DNA of 58,015 nt from Pseudomonadota bacterium (GTDB lineage Bacteria; Myxococcota_A; Polyangia; Polyangiales; JAFGIB01): positions 1 to 58,015 of the forward strand of contig JADGRE010000006.1 of NCBI GenBank assembly GCA_017881185.1. Direction: 5' to 3'. How positions within the stretch are numbered: position 1 is the stretch's first letter; every line of letters starts with the position of its first letter. Of this stretch, positions 1 through 7,907 are shown in pieces. The notes under the pieces were generated by a model. The model searched no databases and was not told the DNA's origin. It saw nothing but the letters and a program-made list of their open reading frames with translations. The translations under genes were made by a program, and so were the position numbers.

Positions 1-150
1 CTGACCGGGAGGATTTGACCCATTCTCGCTTGTCCCGAGCGCGCATGGCTGCGTTGCTCCTCGTCACAATAGCGCCGGCTATTGCTCCTCGTCGCGCCTG
101 GCCCTGCACGTTCGGTGCTGCGCGATAACGGGTCAAATCCTCCCGGTCAG
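1..150. repeat. Long imperfect palindrome with perfect 21-bp ends
   Basis: CTGACCGGGAGGATTTGACCC (1-21) is the exact reverse complement of GGGTCAAATCCTCCCGGTCAG (130-150). The interior is also largely self-complementary, with central CAATAGC-GCCG-GCTATTG. The element begins at the window edge. Confidence 0.85.
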
Positions 151-205
151 AGCACCGGCTCTGACCTGCCTTTACTGCTTACAATAAGGTAAGTACAACC
201 GCGCC

Positions 206-889
206 ATGGCCACCGCCAAGCGTGCAGCCAAGGGTAGTGCGCCACGGCCGCCTCGCGCCTCGGAGCCGACTCGCGTGCCGCCTCGCGTGCCTGCGCGCCG
301 CCGCCTGAACGCCGAGGAAGCCCGCCGTCGCATCCTCGAGGCCGCCGAGAAACAGCTGATGAAGGTGGGGCCGCAGGGCCTGCGCCTGACCGACCTGGCG
401 CGGGCGCTCGGCGTGTCACACCCGGCCATCTTGCATCACTTCGGCAGCCGCGAAGGTCTTGTCGCCGCCGTGGTCCGGCATGCGGTCGGCACGCTCAACG
501 AGCAGCTCTTGGCCGCGTTTGCGGGTGGCAAGCGCGGCGCCGACCGCGAGGCACTGATGGAGATGGTCGCCGAGGTGTACGGAGAGCGCGGCTTCGCGCG
601 GCTGCTCGCGTGGCTCATGCTCTCGGGCCGTGCCACGCCACAGCGCGGCGCTCCCGAGCAGCCGTTGCGGCGCCTGGCCGACGCGGCGCACGCCTTGCGC
701 CAGCAGCGCGATCCAGACGCCAACTTCGACGACACACTCTTCGAGCTGCAGTTGGTGGCGATCGCACTGCTCGGCGACGCCATCTTCGGTGAGACCATCC
801 GCCGCGCTTCGGGCTCGGCTGCGCCCGGTCCGCAGGGCTCGCGCGATTTCCGCCGCCGGCTCGCGGCGTGGCTGCGCGAGCGCGCTTGA
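206..889 (+). CDS. TetR/AcrR family transcriptional regulator
   Basis: N-terminal HTH pattern RRRILEAAEKQLMKVGPQGLRLTDLARALGVSHPAILHHFGSREGLVAAVV. Confidence 0.88.
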   Translation: MATAKRAAKGSAPRPPRASEPTRVPPRVPARRRLNAEEARRRILEAAEKQLMKVGPQGLRLTDLARALGVSHPAILHHFGSREGLVAAVVRHAVGTLNEQLLAAFAGGKRGADREALMEMVAEVYGERGFARLLAWLMLSGRATPQRGAPEQPLRRLADAAHALRQQRDPDANFDDTLFELQLVAIALLGDAIFGETIRRASGSAAPGPQGSRDFRRRLAAWLRERA

Positions 890-961
890 GGGCTGCGGCT
901 GCAACCTGTTGCGAGCGCAAGGAGTTTCCCTGCCGCGCCGGGTCAATTACAGTCCGTCGCC

Positions 962-1573
962 ATGAGTCAGCTCAGCGCTACGCGCTCTGCCCACGCCTGC
1001 GGCGCTCGTCGCCTGCGCTGGGTCGTGCCGGCACTGCTCGTGTGCGCTCAGCTCGGGTCGCAGCTGGTTTCGCCGGCGTTGGCGATTGCCGAGCCGGCGG
1101 CCGAGCTCAGCCCCGAGCACGTGGCTGCGACCCAAGAAGCCCCCGATGCGCCTGGCACCACGCAGCTGTCGGCGGCGGCGGTCACCGGCTCCAAACAAAC
1201 AGAGCTGCAAGCCGCGCTACTGCGCGTTCGCTCCGAGCGCGAAGGCACCACGCGTCTGTGGCCGCTCGTGATGATCACCACCGGCGTCGCGGTGCTACTG
1301 ACCGGAACCTCGGTCGCCGTAGGCCAGACCATGGCTTGTGACGGCGCGCACTGCACCACGGCGCCCGTGACCGCGCTGGCCGTCATGGTCGGAGCCGCGC
1401 TCGCTGGCGTCGGCGCGGTCTGGCTCGTGGGTCAAGACCACGCCATCTCCCAGCTCGACTTGCAGCAACATCAGCTGCAAGACGAGCTCGACCGCCTGCA
1501 TATGCGCGCCGCGCGCCAAGCTGGCTCCGTGCTTGCAGCGCAACCGAGCGCGACGCTACGTCTACGTTTTTGA
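962..1573 (+). CDS. Hypothetical protein with N-terminal signal-like segment and two hydrophobic helices
   Basis: Open frame with hydrophobic segments LWPLVMITTGVAVLLTGTSVAVG and VTALAVMVGAALAGVGAVWLVG; short coiled-coil-like tail. Confidence 0.65.
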   Translation: MSQLSATRSAHACGARRLRWVVPALLVCAQLGSQLVSPALAIAEPAAELSPEHVAATQEAPDAPGTTQLSAAAVTGSKQTELQAALLRVRSEREGTTRLWPLVMITTGVAVLLTGTSVAVGQTMACDGAHCTTAPVTALAVMVGAALAGVGAVWLVGQDHAISQLDLQQHQLQDELDRLHMRAARQAGSVLAAQPSATLRLRF

Positions 1574-2599
1574 AGGCGGGTCGTTCAGCGTCTTCGCGTA
1601 CGCCTCGACCAGCGGCCAGAACGCACGAAAGCTCCGGCCACTCTGCTCCCAGAGCTTGGTCACGGCCACGCCGCCCAGGCTGTACTGCCGAAAGTGCACC
1701 AGGCGTGCATTGTTCATGCGCCACGTTCCTGGCTCGTCCTGAGGATACAGCTGCTGCAGCGCGCGTTCGAGTGAGCCAAACACCTGCTCCCGCTGGCGGA
1801 GCTTGCGCGCCTCGGGCAACGCGCTGCCATACAGCTGCTCGAGCTCGCTGCAAGCTCCCGCCACCAGCGCGTCCAGCGCCTGCTTGCGCTCGGCGCGCGC
1901 TTGCATCAGCTGCGGCCAGCCGGTGCCCGCGAAGCGCGGTCGCGCGAAGTAGCGCTGTGCGCCTTGCTCGCCCACGAAGCTCGCGAGCGCCTCATTCCAT
2001 TCCGTGTGTCCGGGCACGTACAAGCGCACGTGCGTCAGCTCGTGGATCAACACCTCGACGAGCCCCGGCAGACCGTCGCGCAACATCGGCGTCGTGACCG
2101 GGTCGCGGAAGAACCCCAGCGTGGAGTAGGCGCGCGAAGGGCTCACCCAGGTGTCGTAGCCACGCGCCTGCAGCTCTGCTTGCGCCGCGTGCGCATCCTG
2201 TTCATCGAAGTACGAGCGGTACTCGACGCGGCCCACGATCGGAAACCACCAGCTGTACGCCGACAGCCGCGTGCGCTCGCTGGCCGTGAGCACGTAGGTC
2301 ATGCCCTTGCGCGTGGTCGCGAAGTAGCCCGTGTAGCTCTTGCCGGTGCGCAGCCCGACCACTTCGCGTGCGAACGCACGTATCGCGGGCACCTCGGCGA
2401 GCAACGCACGTTCCTGCGTGCTGTGCGTCTCGCGCATGGCGCGCTCGATGCGGCGCTGCCCATTGATGAGCTCGAGCTGTCCCGCCGCCAACTTGCCCAT
2501 GCTGCAGCCGCTCGCCCAGAGCAGCCACACGCAGCTCAGAGCGCGCCAGATCCCGCGCGCTTGACATACTTTCTGCGTGACTGTAACTACTTCGAGCAC
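1562..2599 (-). CDS. Putative aminopeptidase-like lipoprotein (COG4324/DUF2265 type)
   Basis: Lipobox LWASGC; HELTHVRLYVPGHTEWNEALASFVGEQGAQRYF zinc-protease-like motif; GTG start. Confidence 0.75.
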   Translation of the reverse strand: MLEVVTVTQKVCQARGIWRALSCVWLLWASGCSMGKLAAGQLELINGQRRIERAMRETHSTQERALLAEVPAIRAFAREVVGLRTGKSYTGYFATTRKGMTYVLTASERTRLSAYSWWFPIVGRVEYRSYFDEQDAHAAQAELQARGYDTWVSPSRAYSTLGFFRDPVTTPMLRDGLPGLVEVLIHELTHVRLYVPGHTEWNEALASFVGEQGAQRYFARPRFAGTGWPQLMQARAERKQALDALVAGACSELEQLYGSALPEARKLRQREQVFGSLERALQQLYPQDEPGTWRMNNARLVHFRQYSLGGVAVTKLWEQSGRSFRAFWPLVEAYAKTLNDPPSKT

Positions 2600-2638
2600 G
2601 TGTCCAAGCTCTCGTCAGGGCTCTCGTCAGGGCTCTCG

Positions 2639-2995
2639 TCACTCGTCGCGGTGCACGGTCGCCGGGCTGAACGCCGGCAGACAGATCGCCACGTACTTCG
2701 CGCCCCCCGGCGTCTTGTAGCGCACCCACTCGCCGGCCCGGGTCAGCACGGCTTGGCCGGTCGCCACTTGCAGCGTGCCACCGGCGTGCTCCACTTCGAC
2801 CGCACCTTCCAGCACGAGCGTGTACTCGTCGAACTCCGGTTTCTGCCCGGGCTCCTGCCAGCCTGCGGGGCTCTGCATCACGGCCACGCTCAGCTGCTCG
2901 GTCTGCGAATTCACGCGGCCCACGTACTCGTCGATCAGCTTCGGTTTGTTGCCCACCGCGGCAACGCGCGTGGGACTGGGGATCAGGGTTGGCAT
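2639..2995 (-). CDS. Cupin-domain protein
   Basis: EFDEYTLVLEGAVEVEHAGGTLQVATGQAVLTRAGEWVRYKTPGGAKYVAICLPAFSP; start placed at MPTLIPSP. Confidence 0.8.
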   Translation of the reverse strand: MPTLIPSPTRVAAVGNKPKLIDEYVGRVNSQTEQLSVAVMQSPAGWQEPGQKPEFDEYTLVLEGAVEVEHAGGTLQVATGQAVLTRAGEWVRYKTPGGAKYVAICLPAFSPATVHRDE

Positions 2996-3158
2996 GTGCG
3001 CTCCTTCTGCGGCTGTGGCTTTGGCGTTCGGCCAGCTGCTTCGCTCATAGAGTCTCAGGTGCAGCCGGTCAACACCGCCTGCGCGCACGCCCCTTCGACC
3101 GCTCACCCGCGGGTGCTACAACGCTCACTTCACCGCGTCGTAGCCGCAAGGAGGTCAC

Positions 3159-4544
3159 ATGGACCCAATCGTCTCGCAGCTCTGCAGCAGCCTGTGCCAG
3201 ATCGTGGGTGACAAGCACGTGCTGGTCGGCGAGGCCATCGACCCCGAATACACGCGCGACGAGTCTCTCACCGTGGCGCCGGTCGTACCGCGTGCGGTGG
3301 TGCGTCCGGCCAACACGGCCGAGGTCGCCAAGCTGCTCGCATTCGCCAACGCCCAGCGCCTGGCTGTGGTCGCACGCGGCGCCGGCACGGGCTTGTCAGG
3401 TGCATGCACGCCCGTGGCCGAAGGCATCGTGCTCTCGCTCGAGCGCATGAATCGCATCCTCGAGATCGACGAAGAAAACCAGGTTGCGGTGTGCGAGCCC
3501 TTCGTGCGCCTGACCGAGCTCTACGCCGCCGCCGAGGCCAAGGGCCTCATGTACGCGATCGTGCCCGGCGAAAACAGCGCGACCATCGGTGGCAACGTCA
3601 ACACCAACGCCGGTGGCATGCAGGCGGTGAAGTACGGCGTCACACGCCATCACGTGCTCGGTCTCGAAGTCGTGCTGGCCGACGGTCAAGTGCTGCGCAC
3701 CGGCGGCAAGATCGTGAAAGTCTCGAGCGGCTACGACCTCACGCAGCTCATCGTGGGCTCCGAAGGCACGCTCGCTGTGGTCACGCAAGTCATCGTCAAG
3801 CTCGTGCCGCGGCTGCCTCATCGCAAGACCGTGCTCGCGCCGTTCAAGACGCTCGCCGAAGTCACGCACGCCATCCCCAAGCTCGTGGCCACGGGCATCG
3901 GCCCGCTCATGCTCGAGTACATCGACGTGCTCACCATGGCGAGCATCCTGCAACGCTCCAAGATGGATCTCGGCATCGATCCCAAGTTGCGCGAGCAAGC
4001 CATGGCGTACCTGCTGCTCGTCACCGAAGGCCGCGACGAAGCCGGCACGGAGCGAGACGCCGCCGAGCTCGGCGAGAAGTGTCTCGAGCTGGGCGCGATG
4101 GACGTGTTCATGTTGCCCTCGCAAGCGGGCCGTCAGCTCATCGAAGCGCGCGAGCAGAGCTTCTGGGCTGGCAAAGCCGCAGGCGCCGGCGACGTCATCG
4201 ACGTGGTCGTACCCCGTGCATCCATCGCCAACTACGTCGAGCGCGCCGGCCTGATCGCCGCCGAGCATCAAGCGCTGGTGGTGGGCTGCGGCCACGCGGG
4301 CGACGGCAACGTGCACTTGGCGGTGTTCCACGGTGACGCCGCGGTGCGCGGCAAGGTTACCAAGGCCTTGCTCACGGCGGGTGTCGAGCTGGGCGGCGCG
4401 GTCAGCGGCGAGCACGGTATCGGCCGCGCCAAGAAGCGCTACTACGCTGCGCTCGAAGACCCCGCCAAGCTCGTGCTACAGCGACGCATCAAGCAAGCCT
4501 TCGACCCCAACGGCATCCTCAACCCCAGCGCGATCTTCGATTGA
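3159..4544 (+). CDS. glcD: FAD-linked oxidase, glycolate oxidase subunit GlcD / D-lactate dehydrogenase type
   Basis: GAGTGLSGACTPVAEGIVLS and PGENSATIGGNVNTNAGGMQAVKYGVTRHHVLGLEVVLADG FAD-binding motifs; C-terminal GEHGIGRAKKRY. Confidence 0.9.
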   Translation: MDPIVSQLCSSLCQIVGDKHVLVGEAIDPEYTRDESLTVAPVVPRAVVRPANTAEVAKLLAFANAQRLAVVARGAGTGLSGACTPVAEGIVLSLERMNRILEIDEENQVAVCEPFVRLTELYAAAEAKGLMYAIVPGENSATIGGNVNTNAGGMQAVKYGVTRHHVLGLEVVLADGQVLRTGGKIVKVSSGYDLTQLIVGSEGTLAVVTQVIVKLVPRLPHRKTVLAPFKTLAEVTHAIPKLVATGIGPLMLEYIDVLTMASILQRSKMDLGIDPKLREQAMAYLLLVTEGRDEAGTERDAAELGEKCLELGAMDVFMLPSQAGRQLIEAREQSFWAGKAAGAGDVIDVVVPRASIANYVERAGLIAAEHQALVVGCGHAGDGNVHLAVFHGDAAVRGKVTKALLTAGVELGGAVSGEHGIGRAKKRYYAALEDPAKLVLQRRIKQAFDPNGILNPSAIFD

Positions 4545-4681
4545 GGCAACCATTTGGCGAAGAGGTGCGCGTCACCGGCCCAGTCAAGCGCCTGGTGGCC
4601 GGCGTCATGAAGCATTTGCCGGAAAAGAGCGCGCTGCAGCTCATACGTGGGCGCGCCAAGCACTACCGGCGCATCGAAAGC

Positions 4682-4700
4682 GGACGCCCACTGGGCGTCC
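4682..4700 (+). terminator. GC-rich hairpin downstream of glcD (no U tract)
   Basis: GGACGCCC-ACT-GGGCGTCC, perfect 8-bp stem, followed by a second small hairpin CCCC-ATTT-GGGG. Confidence 0.4.
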
Positions 4701-4827
4701 GGCGGGAAACTTGCCCCCATTTGGGGACCAGCTGACGATCTTCGCAGCGAGAACCTGCGCGCCGAGACATCGTCGTGCTCGCAATGTGCGTGCAGCTACG
4801 GTACTTTGCGGAGCTGGGAGGCTTTTC

Positions 4828-5007
4828 ATGAGCACGGACAAGCGCAAGCAGAGCCTATACTTCCCCGAAACCATGCTGAAAGACCTCCAGCGTGAGGCCG
4901 ATCGGCTGGACCGTTCGCTGTCGTGGGTGGTCCAGCGCTGCGTTCGCATCGGCATGCTCGACCTGAAGAAGCTGCCCTCGACCGACGACCCCACTCACCA
5001 GCCCTGA
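4828..5007 (+). CDS. Short ribbon-helix-helix protein (TIGR04563-like)
   Basis: 59 aa: MSTDKRKQSLYFPETMLKDLQREADRLDRSLSWVVQRCVRIGMLDLKKLPSTDDPTHQP. Confidence 0.75.
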   Translation: MSTDKRKQSLYFPETMLKDLQREADRLDRSLSWVVQRCVRIGMLDLKKLPSTDDPTHQP

Positions 5008-5174
5008 GCCGCGCAGTCTGGCAGGAGTCGGTTGGCGCCAAGCGTTCGCGTGGGCCAGCGCGACACGCGCGCTTGCAGCCATCAGGCGCGTTGATTGAGG
5101 TGCGGGCGGCGAGCCCGTCAGCTTGCAGCGCCCGTCGCGCGCGCGGTGCGCGGTGTCGCAGCCCGGAGCAGGCG

Positions 5175-6092
5175 TCACTGGTAGCTGAAACGCAGCTCGT
5201 AGTCGCAGATGCGGAAGACGTCGCCTTCTTCGATGCGCTTGCTGTCGAAGCGACGGCCCTGGTACTCGACACCGTTGGTGCTGCCGAGATCCTTCATGTA
5301 GTAGCCACCGTTGTGCAGCACGACGGCTGCGTGTCGGCGCGAGATGTTGCCGTCTTTGATGGCCAGATCGGCGCTCTTGCTGCCGCGACCGATGACGAAC
5401 TCTTCTTTGGTGACCGGGATCTTCTGGCCGTTGAAGATGATGAACAGCTGGCGCGGTCGAGCGGGAGGTGCTGCGGGCGGCGCCATCGAGGCGCGTGCAC
5501 CGCCACCAGGCAACGGCGGCGGATTGGCCACCACGGAGGGCGGGCGTGCCATCGAGCCAGTGCCACGCGGCCCTGGGGGCGGTGGGGGCATCGAGGATGC
5601 ACGCTTGGGCGGCGGGGGTGCGGGTGGCGCTGCGGGCGCGCGGGGCGCTGGGCTCGGCGTGGGTGTGTTCTGCGCGGCGTGCGCCTGCATCGACGGGATG
5701 GCGGCAGCCATCGGCGAGGTGGCCGCAGCCGAAACGCGAGGTCGCGGTGGCGGCGGCGAGGGAATCGATGGCCGTGCCGCGTTCTCGCGCAGCGATGGGA
5801 TTCCTCCGCTGCTAGCGCCATGGGTTGGCGCAGGCGCTGCCGGGTGTGGGGCTTGGGCCGCGGGCGGCGCGGGCACTTCGGCGTTCGGGTTGGTGCCCGC
5901 GCCGGTGGGGTCGCGCTGGCCGCTGCGGGACGTGCCGTAGTTGCGCGAACGCGCGTACTGCCGCATCGCTTCGTTGATCAGGTAGTCCGTCGAGCATTCG
6001 AGCTCAGTGCTCATCTGCTCGAAGATCTCCCAAAGATAATCTCTGCACTGAAAGTGCCGGAGCGTCTTCTTGTTTTGATCCTGCGTGCTCAT
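5175..6092 (-). CDS. N-terminal RHH-like domain, Pro/Ala-rich linker and C-terminal FHA domain
   Basis: MSTQDQNKKTLRHFQCRDYLWEIFEQMSTELECSTDYLINEAMRQYAR; about 150-aa Pro/Ala linker; FVIGRGSKSADLAIKDGNISRRHAAVV...YYMKDLGSTNGVEYQG. Confidence 0.85.
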   Translation of the reverse strand: MSTQDQNKKTLRHFQCRDYLWEIFEQMSTELECSTDYLINEAMRQYARSRNYGTSRSGQRDPTGAGTNPNAEVPAPPAAQAPHPAAPAPTHGASSGGIPSLRENAARPSIPSPPPPRPRVSAAATSPMAAAIPSMQAHAAQNTPTPSPAPRAPAAPPAPPPPKRASSMPPPPPGPRGTGSMARPPSVVANPPPLPGGGARASMAPPAAPPARPRQLFIIFNGQKIPVTKEEFVIGRGSKSADLAIKDGNISRRHAAVVLHNGGYYMKDLGSTNGVEYQGRRFDSKRIEEGDVFRICDYELRFSYQ

Positions 6093-6123
6093 GGCTGTTC
6101 CGGGGCGGGGTGCACCTGCTCGT

Positions 6124-7647
6124 TCATTTGGGCGCAGAGCCGGGGGCCCCACCGGACTCTTCCTTGACCCGCTCTCGTAGCGCAGCGATCGCCTGCTCTG
6201 CAACCTTGCCCACGGTCGTCTGGTTGTCGTCCCAGTGCTTGCCCTTGGTGGCCGCGCTGCTGTGCGTCAGGGCGCTCATCTCGGCCACGTCGGCTTCGCT
6301 GCCCCTGCGCTGCAGATAGTCGAGGCCAATCACGTTGTTCCACCAGTTGGGGGAATGGAGCTGCGCCACCGCCAGCTCGTGCGGCAGCGGTGACATCTGG
6401 GTCATGCGTTGGGCGTAACCATCGAGCTCCTCCGGCTCGTAGGCCACTGAGGCCGAGCTCGGAAGCTTGGCGAAGAACTCCGGCAGCATGCCGCTGCCGC
6501 CGATGGCGAGCACCAGCTCGCCGGCACGCCAGCGCAGGCGCTGGTCTTCCGCGTTCTGCACCAGCGGCCACATCGCCGGAATCGCCTTGGGGTCGTGCAC
6601 GTCGCCGACACGGTCGAACGCGTAGTCGCGCACCGAGGTCGGGTTGGCGGGGTCGAGGGCCAAGCCGAGCAGCTCTTCGAGCTGTGCCGAGCCGACCTTG
6701 CCTTCGAGCGCTTGCAGCGCGCGCGTACGGCGGTCGGTGAGCTTGGCTTCCTTGAGTGACGCGATGTGCAAGAGGCGCGCCGTGACTTCCGGCTGATCCG
6801 CCAGGTACTTCATCGCTGCGAGCGCCCCGGTCTCGATGAAGTTGTTGCGGTTGAGCTCCGCCGCGCTCTCCACGCGCTTGGCGTCGACCTTGCCACCCGC
6901 CTTCATCTGATCGGTGATCTGACTCTTCAGCCACTCGAGGAAGGGCGCGCCTTCCATTTCCTTCTCGATCTCCACCAGGATGTGTCCAGCGCGCTGCTTG
7001 ACCGCCGGCTCACCCAGCTGGCCGATGAGCTCCGCGAGCTTCACCAACGCTTGCTGCGGCAGCTTCGCCGACAATGCGTCGACCAAGCTCTTGGCCGCCG
7101 AGGACCCGAGGCCCCGCACCACTTGCTCGGCGCTGAAATTGCCCGACAACGCACGGCCGTTGAAGTCGGCGGTGTACCAGCTGACGACCGCGGTGGTGAG
7201 CTTCTCGCGCACCGCCGGTGTAGCGCTCGTCACCAGCAAGAACGCCGCGTCTTTCGCGCGCACTTGGTAGGCCGGCGGCGCGCCATCGCTCGAAGCTTGC
7301 GCGGGCGGCTTCTGCATCAGCGCGATCAGTCCATCCGCCAGGCCTTCGACGATCTTGTCGCGTGCATCGGCGTCCAGCTTCTGGATGGCACGTTGCATCT
7401 CCGCGACGCCATCGACGTCTTGGCGTTCCATCTCGACCAGCTCGACCGCCGCATAGGTACGCAGCGGGATGTCGAACTTGCTCGCCATCATCACGGCGAC
7501 CATCTTGCCGGGTCCTTTGCGCGTGCCCTTCCAAGTGTCGATGTCTTTCTGGGTGACCTTGCAGCCGGTGCTGGCCACGAGCGCCCCCAACAGCAACCAA
7601 GGAAGCAGCGTTCTGTGACGCGGTCTGTGATCTTGCTGAGCTCGCAT
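6124..7647 (-). CDS. Lipoprotein, probable HEAT-like helical repeat protein
   Basis: Lipobox ALVASTGC; helical repeat-like segments (PTSVRDYAFDRVGDVHDPKAIPAMWPLVQNAEDQRLRWRAGELVLAIG). Confidence 0.65.
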   Translation of the reverse strand: MRAQQDHRPRHRTLLPWLLLGALVASTGCKVTQKDIDTWKGTRKGPGKMVAVMMASKFDIPLRTYAAVELVEMERQDVDGVAEMQRAIQKLDADARDKIVEGLADGLIALMQKPPAQASSDGAPPAYQVRAKDAAFLLVTSATPAVREKLTTAVVSWYTADFNGRALSGNFSAEQVVRGLGSSAAKSLVDALSAKLPQQALVKLAELIGQLGEPAVKQRAGHILVEIEKEMEGAPFLEWLKSQITDQMKAGGKVDAKRVESAAELNRNNFIETGALAAMKYLADQPEVTARLLHIASLKEAKLTDRRTRALQALEGKVGSAQLEELLGLALDPANPTSVRDYAFDRVGDVHDPKAIPAMWPLVQNAEDQRLRWRAGELVLAIGGSGMLPEFFAKLPSSASVAYEPEELDGYAQRMTQMSPLPHELAVAQLHSPNWWNNVIGLDYLQRRGSEADVAEMSALTHSSAATKGKHWDDNQTTVGKVAEQAIAALRERVKEESGGAPGSAPK

Positions 7648-7848
7648 CGCCCCTCTTCCCACGCTTGGTGCAGCGCGCCTTTTCGATGACACCGAACCGC
7701 ATCACCCCGCGTTTGCGGGATTCCGAAGCCGCGCCCGCTGCAACGCACGCACGGCACACGCGCTGCGCGCGTCGCAACCCAAGCGCTCAGATACTAGAGA
7801 ATTCGTCCATGCATTCAAGGGCTAAGGACCCATTGTACGGGAGCTGAC

Positions 7849-7866
7849 GCCCGCTGCGGGTTTTTT
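7849..7866 (+). terminator. Short hairpin followed by T6
   Basis: GCCCG-CTG-CGGG followed by TTTTTT, just upstream of ftsK. Confidence 0.4.
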
Positions 7867-7907
7867 GACGTCACAGGCTCGCAACTGGCAATGTCCAGTG
7901 TGCATAC

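Noticed and set aside
4442-4735. Small ORFs on both strands between glcD and the RHH gene
   Set aside because: No recognisable family or paired start and RBS; could be decayed sequence but not supportable.
7792-7804. TACTAGAG followed by GAATTC, resembling a cloning scar plus EcoRI site
   Set aside because: Short chance match; flanking sequence is continuous native intergenic DNA with no vector features.
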